A stretch of 64,000 bases of DNA from Phycicoccus jejuensis (GCF_000720925.1 NZ_JOEE01000010.1:1-64000); one strand, 5' to 3'; shown: positions 22,765 to 32,726, numbered from the stretch's first letter. Translations and numbers: made by a program. The notes: generated from the letters alone by a model not told the origin.

Positions 22765-23523
22765 TCAGACGATGCGGAAGGCGAGGCCGTCGACGCGGGC
22801 CCGCAGCTCGCCGTCGGTGGCGAGCCGCTCCCCCACCCGGGTGGCGACCGCCCGCACCTCGTCCGCGTCCAGCCCGGCCCGCAGGTGGAGCACGATGCCG
22901 AGCACGCCGGCGCCGTGCGGGGCGCCCTCCTCGACCTCGTGGCCGGCGACGGCGGGCTCGTCGGCGAGGGCGGTGGCGACCGCCCGGGCGACGAAGGGGT
23001 CCGTGTGGGCCGGCTCCCACGCCCGCTCCTGCGCCAGCGCCCAGAGCATCGAGGGCCGCAGCACCCTCGTCGCGGGGCCGGCGACGTCGACGACGAGGAC
23101 GTCGCAGCCCTCGGAGACCGCCGCCTGGGCGGCGCGCGCCGGCGTGACCGGCACGGGTCGGGCGGCGGCGTCCCACGCGGCGAGCGAGTCGGCGCCGGTG
23201 AAGACGGGCAGGGCGCGCGAGCCGTCGGGGGCGACGAGGGTGACCGCGGCCATGTCGACGCCCTTCTCGACGGCGAGCGGGCCGGTGGCGTCGACCTCGG
23301 TCGGCTCGGCGACGACCGGCACGAGGAGGCGGCCGTCCTCGAGCGCGCGCATGAGCGCGAGGTCGTCGCCCGGGGCCGCGAGGAGCGCCCGCAGCGCCGG
23401 GTCGGCCTCGCCGGTGTCGGACTCGAAGCCGGACGGGCTCAGCTCGCGCCGCTGCCACGGGGTGCCCGCGGAGTCGCTCGCGGCGCCGCTGGTCTCGGGA
23501 TGGTCGTCAGGCACGTCCGCCAC
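22765..23523 (-). CDS. SseB-family protein
   Basis: A 252-residue protein with an SseB N-terminal-like domain (about 35-160: ALRALLAAPGDDLALMRALEDGRLLVPVVAE, given as signature; LPVFTGADSLAAWD) and a C-terminal domain of similar type. No catalytic motif is seen and the role is unknown; such proteins are common next to infC in actinobacteria. GTG 23523 is chosen; GTG 23514 is possible. It stands 15 bases downstream of the MFS gene and shares its direction. Confidence 0.8.
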   Translation of the reverse strand: MADVPDDHPETSGAASDSAGTPWQRRELSPSGFESDTGEADPALRALLAAPGDDLALMRALEDGRLLVPVVAEPTEVDATGPLAVEKGVDMAAVTLVAPDGSRALPVFTGADSLAAWDAAARPVPVTPARAAQAAVSEGCDVLVVDVAGPATRVLRPSMLWALAQERAWEPAHTDPFVARAVATALADEPAVAGHEVEEGAPHGAGVLGIVLHLRAGLDADEVRAVATRVGERLATDGELRARVDGLAFRIV

Positions 23524-23537
23524 GGTACCGAGCGGCC

Positions 23538-24764
23538 TCAGGCGACGGGCTCGCGGGCGGGAGGCGGCGCCACCCGTGCGGCCGCGCGGGCGGCCCGGCG
23601 TCCCCGGGCGGCACCGGAGGTGACGAGGCTCCCGAGCAGCGCGACGAGGACGCCCGCCGCCGCGACGACGAGGAAGCCCGCGCCCCAGCCGGTGTGGTCG
23701 ATGACGAACCCGGTGAGGGGCGCACCGAGCGCGGTGCCGGCGGTCATCGAGGAGCCGTGCCAGCCCATCGCCTCGCCGCGGGCCGACGCCGGGACCGCCC
23801 GGCTCACCTGGTCGATCGTCGCGGTGATGGTCGGGGCGCAGAACAGGCCGGAGACGAGCGCGAGGACCCCGAGGGTCCAGGGGCCGCCGGCGAGCGCCAG
23901 CGGAGCGGTGGTGACGGCGAGGCCGCCGAGCAGCCAGAAGGCGCTGACCGAGCGGTGCATCCCGCCGTAGACGAGGCCGCCGACGAGCGAGCCGAGGGCC
24001 CAGACCGCGAGGACCGGGCCGATGGCGCCCGGCGCGCCGAGGTCGCGCAGCGCGGCGACGACGCCGAGGTCGGTGCCGGAGAGGACGACGGTGCTCGTCG
24101 CGGCTCCGAGGCAGACGACGAGGAAGCCCGGGCGCAGCCAGGCCGAGCGAGGGACGGCAGCCCGCGCCGGCTCGTCGGGGTCGACGTCCTCGCGCAGGAC
24201 CGGGTTCGCGACCCAGAGCAGGACCCCGGCGAGGACGCCGGCGCCCTGGACCGCGAGCAGGACGAGGTCGGTGCGCCACGCGGCCGCGGCCCAGACGCCG
24301 AGCGCCGGCCCCACCATGAACGAGAGCTCGACCGCGACCGCGTCGAGCGAGATGGCGGTGCGCCGGTCCTCCTCGGGGACGGCCGCGATGACCGCCTGCC
24401 GGATGATGCTGAAGGACGGGACGACGAACAGCCCGGCGAGGGTCGCGAGCCCGAGCAGCCACCAGTAGCCGAGGAACGGCGCCACCGACCAGCACGCCGC
24501 CGTGACGAGCACCGACGGCGCGACGACGCGGCGCAGCCCCCGACGGTCGAGCAGGCGCCCGCGCCACGGCCCGGAGACGGCGATCGCGAGGGTCGCCGCC
24601 GCGGCGACGACACCCGCCTCGCCGTAGGAGCGACCCAGCGCCGAGACGACGTGGAGCGTGATGACGACCCCGCCGGCGAAGATCGGCATCCGCACGAGCA
24701 CCCCGAGGAGGAGGGCACGGCGCAGGGCGGGCACCGCGAGGACGCGGCGGTAGCGGGTGGTCAC
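23538..24764 (-). CDS. MFS transporter (paralogue 2)
   Basis: Twelve-helix major facilitator of 408 residues. It shares the loop [55 protein letters not shown] and [16 protein letters not shown] with the protein at 16297-17517. The likely substrate is unknown; the family contains drug and metabolite exporters. The GTG start at 24764 gives VTTRYRRVLAVP. The pair flanks the kinase/ribosomal cluster, so it probably arose by local duplication. Confidence 0.87.
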   Translation of the reverse strand: MTTRYRRVLAVPALRRALLLGVLVRMPIFAGGVVITLHVVSALGRSYGEAGVVAAAATLAIAVSGPWRGRLLDRRGLRRVVAPSVLVTAACWSVAPFLGYWWLLGLATLAGLFVVPSFSIIRQAVIAAVPEEDRRTAISLDAVAVELSFMVGPALGVWAAAAWRTDLVLLAVQGAGVLAGVLLWVANPVLREDVDPDEPARAAVPRSAWLRPGFLVVCLGAATSTVVLSGTDLGVVAALRDLGAPGAIGPVLAVWALGSLVGGLVYGGMHRSVSAFWLLGGLAVTTAPLALAGGPWTLGVLALVSGLFCAPTITATIDQVSRAVPASARGEAMGWHGSSMTAGTALGAPLTGFVIDHTGWGAGFLVVAAAGVLVALLGSLVTSGAARGRRAARAAARVAPPPAREPVA

Positions 24765-24817
24765 CCGCCGATGGTCGCACCCACCGCCGACACCGGCGAA
24801 AACGGAGGGCGCGTGCC

Positions 24818-25555
24818 TCAGGGGCGGCCGGCGACCTCGAGGGCCTCGGGGAGGGTGAACGCCCCGCGGTAGAGCGCCGACCCGACGATGGCGCCCTCGA
24901 CGCCGTCGGCGACGAGCCCGCGGACCGCGGCGATGTCCTCGAGGGTCGAGATGCCGCCCGACGCGACGACGGGCCGGTCGGTGCGGGCGCAGACCTCGCG
25001 CAGCAGTCCGACGTTCGGGCCCTTCATCATCCCGTCCTTGGCGACGTCGGTCACGACGTAGCGGGCGCAGCCCTCGCGGTCGAGCCGCTCGAGGGTCTCC
25101 CACAGGTCGCCGCCCTCGCTCGTCCAGCCGCGGGCGGCCAGCGTGGTGCCCCGGACGTCGAGGCCGATGGCGACGCGGTCGCCGTGCTCGGCGATGGCGC
25201 GGGCCGTCCACGCGGGGTCCTCGAGGGCGGCGGTGCCGATGTTGACGCGCCGGCAGCCCGTGGCGAGGGCCCGGGTCAGCGAGTCCTCGTCGCGGATGCC
25301 CCCGCTCATCTCGACGTGGATGTCGAGGCGGCCGACGATCTCGGCGAGCAGGTCGGCGTTCGAGCCGCGCCCGAAGGCGGCGTCGAGGTCGACGAGGTGC
25401 AGCCACTCGCTGCCCTGCTCCTGCCAGCGCAGGGCGGCCTCGATCGGGTCGCCGAACTCGCCGCCGCTGCCGGCGACGCCCTGGACCAGCTGGACGGCGC
25501 GGCCCTCGACCACGTCGACGGCGGGCAGGAGCTCGAGGCGGGGCTGGTCGCTCAT
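24818..25555 (-). CDS. priA: Phosphoribosyl isomerase A (HisA, possibly also TrpF)
   Basis: (beta-alpha)8-barrel enzyme that isomerises ProFAR in histidine synthesis. In actinobacteria lacking trpF it also isomerises PRA for tryptophan. The 245-residue product has the catalytic pair Asp11 ([15 protein letters not shown]) and a second Asp in [15 protein letters not shown], and phosphate loops ASGGIS and [13 protein letters not shown] 25555 is used; CAGACT lies 6 bases upstream. It ends the his cluster but is separated from hisH by 211 bases containing two operator-like palindromes. The dual role is inferred from phylogeny, since trpF cannot be checked here. Confidence 0.93.
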   Translation of the reverse strand: MSDQPRLELLPAVDVVEGRAVQLVQGVAGSGGEFGDPIEAALRWQEQGSEWLHLVDLDAAFGRGSNADLLAEIVGRLDIHVEMSGGIRDEDSLTRALATGCRRVNIGTAALEDPAWTARAIAEHGDRVAIGLDVRGTTLAARGWTSEGGDLWETLERLDREGCARYVVTDVAKDGMMKGPNVGLLREVCARTDRPVVASGGISTLEDIAAVRGLVADGVEGAIVGSALYRGAFTLPEALEVAGRP

Positions 25556-25632
25556 GGGTCCAGTCTGCCGGTCGCCCACCGGCCGCCACCGACCGGTCCA
25601 CCCGACCTCACACCCACCCTCGGACCTCACGC

Positions 25633-25713
25633 GTATCGGGTGACCCGATACCGCTGCGCTTCACCCGACAACCGTTCCCGGGTACAGCGCGGTCGTATCG
25701 GGTGACCCGATAC
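25633..25713. promoter_or_regulatory. Two identical 19-bp palindromes upstream of priA
   Basis: The perfect palindrome GTATCGGGTGACCCGATAC occurs at 25633-25651 and again at 25695-25713, 62 bp centre to centre, in the 211-base gap between hisH and priA. No hairpin-plus-U feature is attached, so a dimeric regulator's operator pair is more likely than a terminator. The spacer holds further half-sites (cacccgac, cccgggta). The cognate regulator is unknown. Confidence 0.6.
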
Positions 25714-25766
25714 GCGCGTGACGTGGGGGATCGGCCCGGGGACCTGGTGTCCCGCTGATGGCGCGG

Positions 25767-26408
25767 TCAGAGCGAGCGGACCCAGTTGGCGAGGAGGGTG
25801 AGCCCCGCCTCGCCGGACTTCTCGGGGTGGAACTGCGTCGCCGCGAGCGGACCGTTCTCGACCGCGGCGACGAACCGCTCGCCGTGCGTGGCCCACGTGA
25901 CCTTCGGGGCGACGGCCGCGAAGGTGTCGTCCGGGGGCGCGAGCTCCCAGTCGTGGACCGCGTAGGAGTGGACGAAGTAGAAGCGCTCGGACTCCACCCC
26001 GGCGAACAGGGAGCTCCCGGAGGGGACCTCGACCTCGGACCAGCCCATGTGCGGCACCACCGGCGCGTGCAGCCGGGTGACGGTGCCGGGCCACTCACCC
26101 ACCCCGGGCACCGGGGCGCCGCTCGGCTCGGCCGAGCCGTCGAAGAGCACCTGCATCCCGACGCACACCCCGAGGACCGGGCGGCCCCCGGCGAGGCGTC
26201 GGCCGATGATGAGCGGGCCGCGGGCGGCGGCGAGCCCCGCCATGCAGGCGTGGAAGTTGCCGACGCCGGGCACGAAGAGGCCGTCGGCGGCCAGCGCCGC
26301 CTCCGGGTCGCCGGTCAGCGTGACGCGGGCGCCCACGTGCTCGAGCGCGCGCACGGCCGAGCGGACGTTGCCGCTGCCGTAGTCGAGCACGACGACGTCG
26401 GGGCTCAT
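25767..26408 (-). CDS. hisH: Imidazole glycerol phosphate synthase, glutaminase subunit
   Basis: Class I glutamine amidotransferase that supplies ammonia to HisF. The 213-residue product has [12 protein letters not shown], the nucleophile Cys in [14 protein letters not shown], and the His/Glu of the triad in [12 protein letters not shown]. The ATG at 26408 overlaps the preceding gene's stop by 4 bases (ATGA). hisF is not in this window. Confidence 0.96.
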   Translation of the reverse strand: MSPDVVVLDYGSGNVRSAVRALEHVGARVTLTGDPEAALAADGLFVPGVGNFHACMAGLAAARGPLIIGRRLAGGRPVLGVCVGMQVLFDGSAEPSGAPVPGVGEWPGTVTRLHAPVVPHMGWSEVEVPSGSSLFAGVESERFYFVHSYAVHDWELAPPDDTFAAVAPKVTWATHGERFVAAVENGPLAATQFHPEKSGEAGLTLLANWVRSL

Positions 26409-27079
26409 CGGACCTCCCGCTCCCGGCCGACGGAGGGCTCGCCGCGGGCGGCCTCCCACTCGGCGCGGTGCTGTGCCTCGTCGGCGACGAGGCGGTCGAA
26501 GGCGAGGACGCCGCGGGCGCCGGGCTCGACGTCGGCAGCGCCGGCGGGGTGGCCGCGCACGAGCAGCTCCTCGCCGGGCAGCCCGAGCAGGCGCAGCACG
26601 GTGACGAGGACGTCGAGCGGCTCGCCGTCCCCGGCGCGCAGCACGCCGGCCACGTCCTGGACGCGGGCGCCGCCACCGGCGGCCCCGACCAGCTCACCGA
26701 GGGCGAGCCGTGGCAGGGACGGCGTCTCGACCACCCCGGTCCGGGGCTGCCAGACGAGCCAGTGCTGGGCGCGCCGGACGCCCCCGGGCTGGAGGGTGAC
26801 CACCGCGTGACCGCCCAGGGCGAACATCCCGATGGCCGGGCACGCCGAGCGGGGCACCGGCCGGGCGGCCAGCACCTCGAGGGCGACGTCGAAGGGGGCG
26901 GCGCTGCGGGCCGCGTCCTCGGCGACCGTCACCGCCGTCCAGCGCCCGTACGGCACGACCGTCGCCGCGACGAGCCCACGGCGCAGCCACCGGCCGACCG
27001 CGGCGGGTGGCCGGCGCACGAGGAGCAGCCCGTGCCCCGCGCTCGGGCGCGCGTCGGCGGCCACGGCGTTAGAGCGCAC
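26405..27079 (-). CDS. Uncharacterised protein in the his operon
   Basis: A 224-residue (or 219 from GTG 27064) protein that I cannot assign. It is rich in Ala, Arg and Val with no signal peptide or membrane segment. Recognisable stretches are [35 protein letters not shown] and [18 protein letters not shown] 27079 overlaps the hisB stop by 11 bases; GTG 27064 starts 5 bases after it. The 3' end overlaps hisH as ATGA. Tight packing between hisB and hisH suggests it is made with the pathway, but no function follows. Confidence 0.7.
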   Translation of the reverse strand: MRSNAVAADARPSAGHGLLLVRRPPAAVGRWLRRGLVAATVVPYGRWTAVTVAEDAARSAAPFDVALEVLAARPVPRSACPAIGMFALGGHAVVTLQPGGVRRAQHWLVWQPRTGVVETPSLPRLALGELVGAAGGGARVQDVAGVLRAGDGEPLDVLVTVLRLLGLPGEELLVRGHPAGAADVEPGARGVLAFDRLVADEAQHRAEWEAARGEPSVGREREVR

Positions 27080-27683
27080 CCTTCGCGCTCGGGACGCCCT
27101 CGACCCGCGGGTCGCGGGCGACGGCGGCGCGCAGGGCGCGCGCGAGCGCCTTGAACTGGGCCTCGACGACGTGGTGCGGGTCGCGGCCCGCGAGGACGCG
27201 GACGTGGAGGGCGACCTGGGCGTGGAAGGCGAAGGACTCGAGCACGTGGCGCGTCAGCGAGCCGACGTAGTGGCCGCCGATGACGACGTGCTCCTGGCCG
27301 GCCGGCTCGCCCTCGTGGACGCAGTAGGGGCGGCCGGCGACGTCGACGACGGCGAGGACGAGCGCCTCGTCGAGCGGGACGGTGGCGTCGCCGAAGCGCG
27401 AGATGCCGGACTTGTCGCCGAGCGCCTCGCGGACGGCCTGCCCGAGGACGATCGCGACGTCCTCGACGGTGTGGTGGGCGTCGACGTGGGTGTCGCCGTC
27501 GGCGCGCACCGTGAGGTCGATCAGCGAGTGCTTGGCGAGCGAGAGGAGCATGTGGTCGTAGAAGGGGACGCCGGTGCTCACCTCGCCGCGGCCGGTGCCG
27601 TCGAGGTCGACGGTCACCTCGACGGTGCTCTCGGACGTGGCCCGGCGCACCGTGGCGGTGCGGTGGGTCTCGGCGGTGCTCAC
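27069..27683 (-). CDS. hisB: Imidazoleglycerol-phosphate dehydratase
   Basis: Manganese enzyme of histidine synthesis, 204 residues. It shows the two metal-binding repeats: [16 protein letters not shown] with [18 protein letters not shown], and [14 protein letters not shown] with [17 protein letters not shown]. The GTG at 27683 overlaps the hisC stop (GTGA). Confidence 0.97.
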   Translation of the reverse strand: MSTAETHRTATVRRATSESTVEVTVDLDGTGRGEVSTGVPFYDHMLLSLAKHSLIDLTVRADGDTHVDAHHTVEDVAIVLGQAVREALGDKSGISRFGDATVPLDEALVLAVVDVAGRPYCVHEGEPAGQEHVVIGGHYVGSLTRHVLESFAFHAQVALHVRVLAGRDPHHVVEAQFKALARALRAAVARDPRVEGVPSAKGAL

Positions 27684-28804
27684 GGGGCTGCTCCAGCGTG
27701 GGTGGGGACGAGGGCGGTCAGGGCGTCGAGGAAGGCCGTGGTCTCCTCGGGCGTCCCGGCGGTGACACGAAGATAGTGCGGGATGCCGACGTCCCGGACG
27801 AGGACACCCCACTCCAGCAGCGCCTGCCACGTCGCGTGGCTGTCGCGCAGGCCGCCGAAGAGGACGAAGTTGGCGTCGCTGGCCACCGGGTCGAGCCCGA
27901 GCGCGGCGAGCTCGGTGACGATGCGGTCGCGCTGGTCCTTGACGACGCCGACGGTCTCGAGCATGAGGTCGGCGTGGGCGAGCGCGGCGCGGGCGACGGC
28001 CTGCGTCGGCGAGGACAGGTGGTAGGGCATCCGGACCAGCCGGAGGGCGTCGACGAGGACCGGGTCGGCCGCGAGGTAGCCCAGGCGGCCCCCGGCGAGG
28101 GCGAACGCCTTGCTCATCGTCCGCGTGACGACGAGCCGCGGGCGCCCCTCGAGGAGGGTGAGGGCCGACGGCGTGCCGGGCCGCGCGAACTCGGCGTACG
28201 CCTCGTCGACGACGACGAGGCCGTCGGTGGCGTCGTGCACCGCCTCGACCGTCGCGAGGTCGAGCGCCGTGCCGGTCGGGTTGTTCGGCGAGCAGAGGAA
28301 GACGACGTCCGGGCGGTGCTCACGCACCTGGGCGACCGCGGACGCGGCGTCGAGGTCGAAGGCCCCGGCACCCGCGACGCCCCGCATCCCGTCGACCCAC
28401 GTCGTGCCGGTCGTCGTCGTGATGATCGGGTGCATCGAGTAGGCCGGGGTGAACCCGAGCGCCACCCGGCCCGGGCCGCCGAAGGCCTGGAGCAGGTGCA
28501 GGAGCACCTCGTTCGAGCCGTTGCCGGCCCAGACCTGCTCGGCCGTGACGGCGGTGGCGCCGCGCGAGAGGTAGGCGGCGAGGTCGGTGCGCAGGGCCGT
28601 GAACTCGCGGTCCGGGTAGCGGTTGAGCCCGGTGGCGACCTCGGCCACCGCGCGCGTCATCGCCTCGGCGACGACCGCCGGCACCGGGTAGGAGTTCTCG
28701 TTGGTGTTGAGGGCCACCGGCACCTCGAGCTGGGGTGCCCCGTAGGCGGTCCGGCCCCGCAGGTCCGGCCGGAGCATCGCCTCGATCGTCGTGCGGGGGT
28801 CCAT
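27680..28804 (-). CDS. hisC: Histidinol-phosphate aminotransferase
   Basis: PLP-dependent class I/II aminotransferase, 374 residues. PLP Lys is in [36 protein letters not shown] and [10 protein letters not shown] are family signatures. ATG 28804 has TAGACT (28812-28817) exactly 7 bases upstream, so the second half of the his genes has its own probable leaderless promoter. In related genomes hisC follows hisD directly; here nrdAB lies between. Confidence 0.96.
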   Translation of the reverse strand: MDPRTTIEAMLRPDLRGRTAYGAPQLEVPVALNTNENSYPVPAVVAEAMTRAVAEVATGLNRYPDREFTALRTDLAAYLSRGATAVTAEQVWAGNGSNEVLLHLLQAFGGPGRVALGFTPAYSMHPIITTTTGTTWVDGMRGVAGAGAFDLDAASAVAQVREHRPDVVFLCSPNNPTGTALDLATVEAVHDATDGLVVVDEAYAEFARPGTPSALTLLEGRPRLVVTRTMSKAFALAGGRLGYLAADPVLVDALRLVRMPYHLSSPTQAVARAALAHADLMLETVGVVKDQRDRIVTELAALGLDPVASDANFVLFGGLRDSHATWQALLEWGVLVRDVGIPHYLRVTAGTPEETTAFLDALTALVPTHAGAAP

Positions 28805-28838
28805 GCCGTGGAGTCTAGGAGGGCTGCCGGGAGGGGCT

Positions 28839-28869
28839 GCGCGGCGGACCACCCTGCGGCCCGCCGCGC
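28839..28869 (-). terminator. GC-rich hairpin after nrdB
   Basis: A 9-bp inverted repeat GCGCGGCGG (28839-28847) / CCGCCGCGC (28861-28869) with a 13-base loop lies between the nrdB stop and the hisC promoter. There is no U-run. It probably separates the nrd transcript from hisC. Confidence 0.45.
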
Positions 28870-28892
28870 CGCCCCGTCGCGGCCCGTCCCGG

Positions 28893-29942
28893 TCAGAAGT
28901 CGTCGTCGAACGTCACCGAGCCGCCGACCCCGACCTGGTAGGCCGAGACGCGGCGCTCGAAGAAGTTCGAGAGCTCCTGGACGTCCTGCAGCTCCATGAA
29001 CGCCAGCGGGTTCGGGGAGCCGTACAGGGGCGTGATGCCGAGCCGCTCCAGCCGCCGGTCCGCGACGTGCTCGAGGTAGGAGCGCATGTCGGCGGTCGAC
29101 AGCCCCGCCACCCCTCCCCCGAGCAGGTCCTGCGCGAACTGCGCCTCGGCGTCGACGGCCTCCGCGAGCATCCGGCGCACGTCGTCGGCGAATGCGTCGT
29201 CGACGAGGTCCGGCTCCTCGGCGCGGGCGGTGTCGAAGACGTCGAAGGCGAACGCCATGTGCATCGACTCGTCGCGGAAGACCCAGTTCGTGCCGGAGGC
29301 GAGGCCGTTGAGCAGGCCGCGCGAGCGCAGGAAGTACACGTACGCGAAGGCGCCGTAGAAGAACAGCCCCTCGATGCACGCCGCGAAGCACACGAGGTTG
29401 AGCAGGAACGCCCGCCGGTCCTCACGGGTCTCGAGGGTCCGCAGGTCGGCCAGGGAGTCGATCCACCGGAAGCAGAAGTCGGCCTTGGCCTTGATCGACG
29501 GGATGTTCTCGACGGCCGCGAACGCCTCGAACCGCTCGCGCTCGTCGGGGACGTAGGTGTCGAGCAGCGTCAGGTAGAACTGCACGTGCACCGCCTCCTC
29601 GAAGAGCTGGCGCGAGAGGTAGAGGCGCGCCTCGGGGGCGTTGACGTGCTCGTAGAGGTTGAGCACGAGGTTGTTCGCGACGATCGTGTCGCCCGTCGCG
29701 AAGAACGCGACGAGGCGCTTGACGAGGTGCTGCTCGGCCGCGCTGAGCCTCCGGAGGTCCGCGAGGTCGGAGTGCAGGTCGACCTCCTCGACCGTCCACG
29801 TGTTCTTGATGGCGTCGCGGAACCGGTCGTAGAAGTGCGGGTAGCGCATCGGCCGGAGCGTGAGGCTCATGCCGGGGTCGAGCAGCCGCGCGTCCTGGCC
29901 GGAGGTCGAGGCGGTGGTGGGCGTGGTGGCGGGGGTGGTCAC
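28893..29942 (-). CDS. nrdB: Class I ribonucleotide reductase, beta (radical) subunit
   Basis: Ferritin-like di-metal protein, 349 residues, that generates the radical for NrdA. Metal-ligand regions are visible: FFATGDTIVANN, FEEAVHVQFY (E..H pair), RDESMHMAF (E..H pair), and the radical-transfer tail region. The C-terminus SVTFDDDF is the NrdA-docking tail. The GTG start at 29942 overlaps the nrdA stop (GTGA). Confidence 0.95.
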   Translation of the reverse strand: MTTPATTPTTASTSGQDARLLDPGMSLTLRPMRYPHFYDRFRDAIKNTWTVEEVDLHSDLADLRRLSAAEQHLVKRLVAFFATGDTIVANNLVLNLYEHVNAPEARLYLSRQLFEEAVHVQFYLTLLDTYVPDERERFEAFAAVENIPSIKAKADFCFRWIDSLADLRTLETREDRRAFLLNLVCFAACIEGLFFYGAFAYVYFLRSRGLLNGLASGTNWVFRDESMHMAFAFDVFDTARAEEPDLVDDAFADDVRRMLAEAVDAEAQFAQDLLGGGVAGLSTADMRSYLEHVADRRLERLGITPLYGSPNPLAFMELQDVQELSNFFERRVSAYQVGVGGSVTFDDDF

Positions 29943-32365
29943 TGGCAGGCCTCGCAGCTCTCGGGGTTCTCGAGCGAGCAGGCGAGGGCCTCCTCGTCGG
30001 TCGGGGTGGTCGTCGTGGGCAGCGGTGCGGCGGAGCGGGTCTCGGACACCGTCGCCTGCTGGATGCGCGTCGCCGGCCGCGAGCGCAGGTAGTACGTCGT
30101 CTTGAGGCCGGACTTCCACGCGTGGAGGTACATCGACGACAGCTTCCCGATCGTCGGGCTGGCCATGAAGAGGTTGAGCGACTGGCTCTGGTCGACGTAC
30201 GGCTGGCGGGCGGCGGCCATCGCGATGAGCGCCCGCTGCGGCAGCTCCCACGCCGTGCGGTAGAGCGTGCGGACGTCTTCGGGCAGGTCGGTCAGACCCT
30301 GCACCGACCCCTCGGCGCGCTTGACGGCGTCCCGCGTGGCGGCGGTCCACAGGCCGCGGGCCTTGAGCTCGCGCACGAGGTGGCCGTTGACCTGGAGGAA
30401 CTCGCCCGACAGCGTCTCGCGCTTGAAGAGGTTCGAGACCTGCGGCTCGATGCACTCGCCGCAGCCCGCGATCGAGGCGATCGTCGCGGTCGGGGCGATG
30501 GCGACGACGAGGCTGTTGCGCAGTCCGTGCTCGGCCACGTTCTCGCGCAACCGGTCCCAGCGCTCGGGCTGCGTCGGCGTGACGTCGAAGTGGTCCGGGT
30601 GGAGGACCCCGCGGGCCGCCCGGGTGCGCCGGAACGCCGGGTGCGGGCCGTGCGCCGCGGCGAGCTCGCTGGAACGCTCGAGCGCCGTCAGCAGGACCTC
30701 CTCCGCGATCCGCGTCGAGAGGGCGAGGGCCTCCTCGGAGTCGAAGGGCAGCCGCAGCGCGAAGAGGACGTCCTGCAGGCCCATGTAGCCCAGCCCGATC
30801 GGGCGCCAGCGCGGGTTGGACGCCGCCGCCTGCTCGCTCGGGTAGTAGTTGACGTCGACGACGCGGTCGAGGAAGGTCACGGCCGTCCGGACGGTCGCGC
30901 GCAGCTTGGCCCAGTCGACGTCGGTGCGGTCGGCCGTCAGGTGCCGCGAGAGGTTGACCGAGCCGAGGTTGCAGACGGCGGTCTCCTCGTCGCTGCTCAC
31001 CTCGAGGATCTCGGTGCAGAGGTTCGAGAGGTGCACGACCTGGCCGGGCTCGGCGGTCTGGTTGCACGCGCGGTTCGCGGCGTCCTTGAACGTCATCCAG
31101 CCGTTGCCGGTCTGGGCGAGCGTGCGCATCATCCGTCCCCACAGCTCGCGCGCGGGCACCTGGCGCACGACCCGGCCCTCGCGCTCGGCGGCGCGGTAGG
31201 CCTCGTCGAACTCCTCGCCCCAGAGGTCGGTCAGCCCGGGCACCTCGCTCGGGTCGACGAGGCTCCACGGCTCGTCGGCCTCGACCCGGCGCAGGAACTC
31301 ATCGGGCAGCCAGTTGGCGAGGTTGAGGTTGTGGGTGCGGCGGGCGTCCTCGCCGGTGTTGTCGCGCAGCTCCAGGAACTCCTCGACGTCGGGGTGCCAC
31401 GGCTCGAGGTAGACGCACGCGGCGCCCTTGCGCCGGCCGCCCTGGTTGACGGCGGCGACGCTCGCGTCGAGGGTGCGCAGCCACGGGACGATGCCGTTGC
31501 TCGTGCCGTTCGTGCCGCGGATCAGCGCGCCGCGCCCGCGGACCCTCGAGAAGGCGATGCCGATGCCGCCGGCGAACTTCGACAGGCGCGCCACCTGCTG
31601 GTAGCGCTCGTAGATGGAGTCCAGCTCGTCGCGCGGGCTGTCGACGAGGTAGCAGGAGCTCATCTGCGTGTGGCGGGTGCCGGAGTTGAACAGGGTCGGG
31701 CTGCTCGGCAGGTAGTCCAGGCGCGCCATCAGCCGGTAGAGCTCGAGCGCCTCACGGGTGCTCGTCGCGAGCCCGCAGGCGACGCGTAGGAGGAAGTACT
31801 GCGGCGTCTCGAGGACCAGCCGGGTCGTCGGGTGGCGCAGCAGGTAGCGGTCGCAGACGGTCCGCAGCCCGAAGTACTCGAAGAGCCGGTCGTTGGCCGG
31901 GTCGACGGCGCGGTCGAGCTTGACGGCGTTGGCCGCGACGAACTCCGCCGTCGCGTCGCCGATGAGGCCCTCGGCGTGCCCGAGCGCGACCGACTGGCTG
32001 AAGGACGCGACCCCGTGGCCACGCACCTCCTTGTCGACGTAGCCGGCGAGCAGCCGTGCTGCCAGGCGGCTGTACTCCGGCTCCTCGCCGATGAGCTCGG
32101 CGGCGGTCTGGATCGAGAGCCGGTCCAGCTCGGCGGTCGTCGCGCCGTCGTAGAGGCCGCTGATGGTGCGGGTCGCGACGCGCAGCGGGTCGACCTCGTC
32201 GAGGCCGTCGCTGACGCGCTCGACCGCGCGGACGATCTTCGTCACGTCGACGGGCTCGGTGTCCCCGTCGCGCTTGCGCACGCGCATCGCGGTGCGGTGG
32301 GTCCCCGGTGCCGGCTGGTCGGGGGTCGTGGTCGCCGGGGCGGGGCCCTGGGCGGTGGTGGTCAT
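29939..32365 (-). CDS. nrdA: Class I ribonucleotide reductase, alpha (catalytic) subunit
   Basis: Reduces ribonucleotides to deoxyribonucleotides. The 808-residue product starts with an ATP-cone (MRVRKRDGDTEPVDVTKIVRAV, about residues 27-110) for allosteric control. Catalytic motifs are SSCYLVDS, AVCNLGSVNLS, APTATIASIAGCGECIEP, and the C-terminal redox pair ends SCEACQ. ATG 32365 follows GAGGAG by 7 bases. A 5' leader of about 370 bases carries a cobalamin riboswitch. The ATP cone and redox tail fit class Ia. Confidence 0.96.
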   Translation of the reverse strand: MTTTAQGPAPATTTPDQPAPGTHRTAMRVRKRDGDTEPVDVTKIVRAVERVSDGLDEVDPLRVATRTISGLYDGATTAELDRLSIQTAAELIGEEPEYSRLAARLLAGYVDKEVRGHGVASFSQSVALGHAEGLIGDATAEFVAANAVKLDRAVDPANDRLFEYFGLRTVCDRYLLRHPTTRLVLETPQYFLLRVACGLATSTREALELYRLMARLDYLPSSPTLFNSGTRHTQMSSCYLVDSPRDELDSIYERYQQVARLSKFAGGIGIAFSRVRGRGALIRGTNGTSNGIVPWLRTLDASVAAVNQGGRRKGAACVYLEPWHPDVEEFLELRDNTGEDARRTHNLNLANWLPDEFLRRVEADEPWSLVDPSEVPGLTDLWGEEFDEAYRAAEREGRVVRQVPARELWGRMMRTLAQTGNGWMTFKDAANRACNQTAEPGQVVHLSNLCTEILEVSSDEETAVCNLGSVNLSRHLTADRTDVDWAKLRATVRTAVTFLDRVVDVNYYPSEQAAASNPRWRPIGLGYMGLQDVLFALRLPFDSEEALALSTRIAEEVLLTALERSSELAAAHGPHPAFRRTRAARGVLHPDHFDVTPTQPERWDRLRENVAEHGLRNSLVVAIAPTATIASIAGCGECIEPQVSNLFKRETLSGEFLQVNGHLVRELKARGLWTAATRDAVKRAEGSVQGLTDLPEDVRTLYRTAWELPQRALIAMAAARQPYVDQSQSLNLFMASPTIGKLSSMYLHAWKSGLKTTYYLRSRPATRIQQATVSETRSAAPLPTTTTPTDEEALACSLENPESCEACQ

Positions 32366-32540
32366 GCTCTCTCCTCGCGAGCTCGATGAGCCTGCCGCGA
32401 GCCGCGCGAGGGGTGACGAGGAGCGTCGGGAGCGCCGGGTGGGCGGCGTCGCGCACCGTCCCCCGGACAACCCACCTGCCCTCCGTCGGCCGTCCCACGA
32501 GACCGCGAAAGGTGCCGCCCCCGGGTGGGGACGGCGCGAC

Positions 32541-32712
32541 TGGCAGGTCTTCGGACTCGCGGGCCCGGCTCGCGCCGCCTACTGCCCGTCGCTTCCCAGG
32601 CCTCTCGGCCCAGTGCTCTGACGGGGGTCGTTCCCACTCACCGCTGCGGGGCAGTCCCGGACTCTCACCGGGTTCCCTCTTGCCCCTCTTCCCACCCGGG
32701 GGTGGATCGAGG
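32541..32712 (-). promoter_or_regulatory. Cobalamin (AdoCbl) riboswitch in the nrdAB leader
   Basis: On the minus strand the aptamer's landmarks appear in order: GTGGGAAGAGGG, GAGTCCGGGACTGCCCCGC with AGCGGTGAGTGGGAAC, GAGCACTGGGCC, GGGAAGCGACGGGCAGTAGG, and the 3' B12 box AGTCCGAAGACCTGCC (about 32543-32558). It ends about 175 bases before nrdA. Cobalamin riboswitches in front of class Ia RNR genes repress them when B12 allows the class II enzyme to work, as described for Streptomyces nrdAB. No class II nrdJ is in this window. Confidence 0.9.
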
Positions 32713-32726
32713 ACCAGCTGCGAGAC

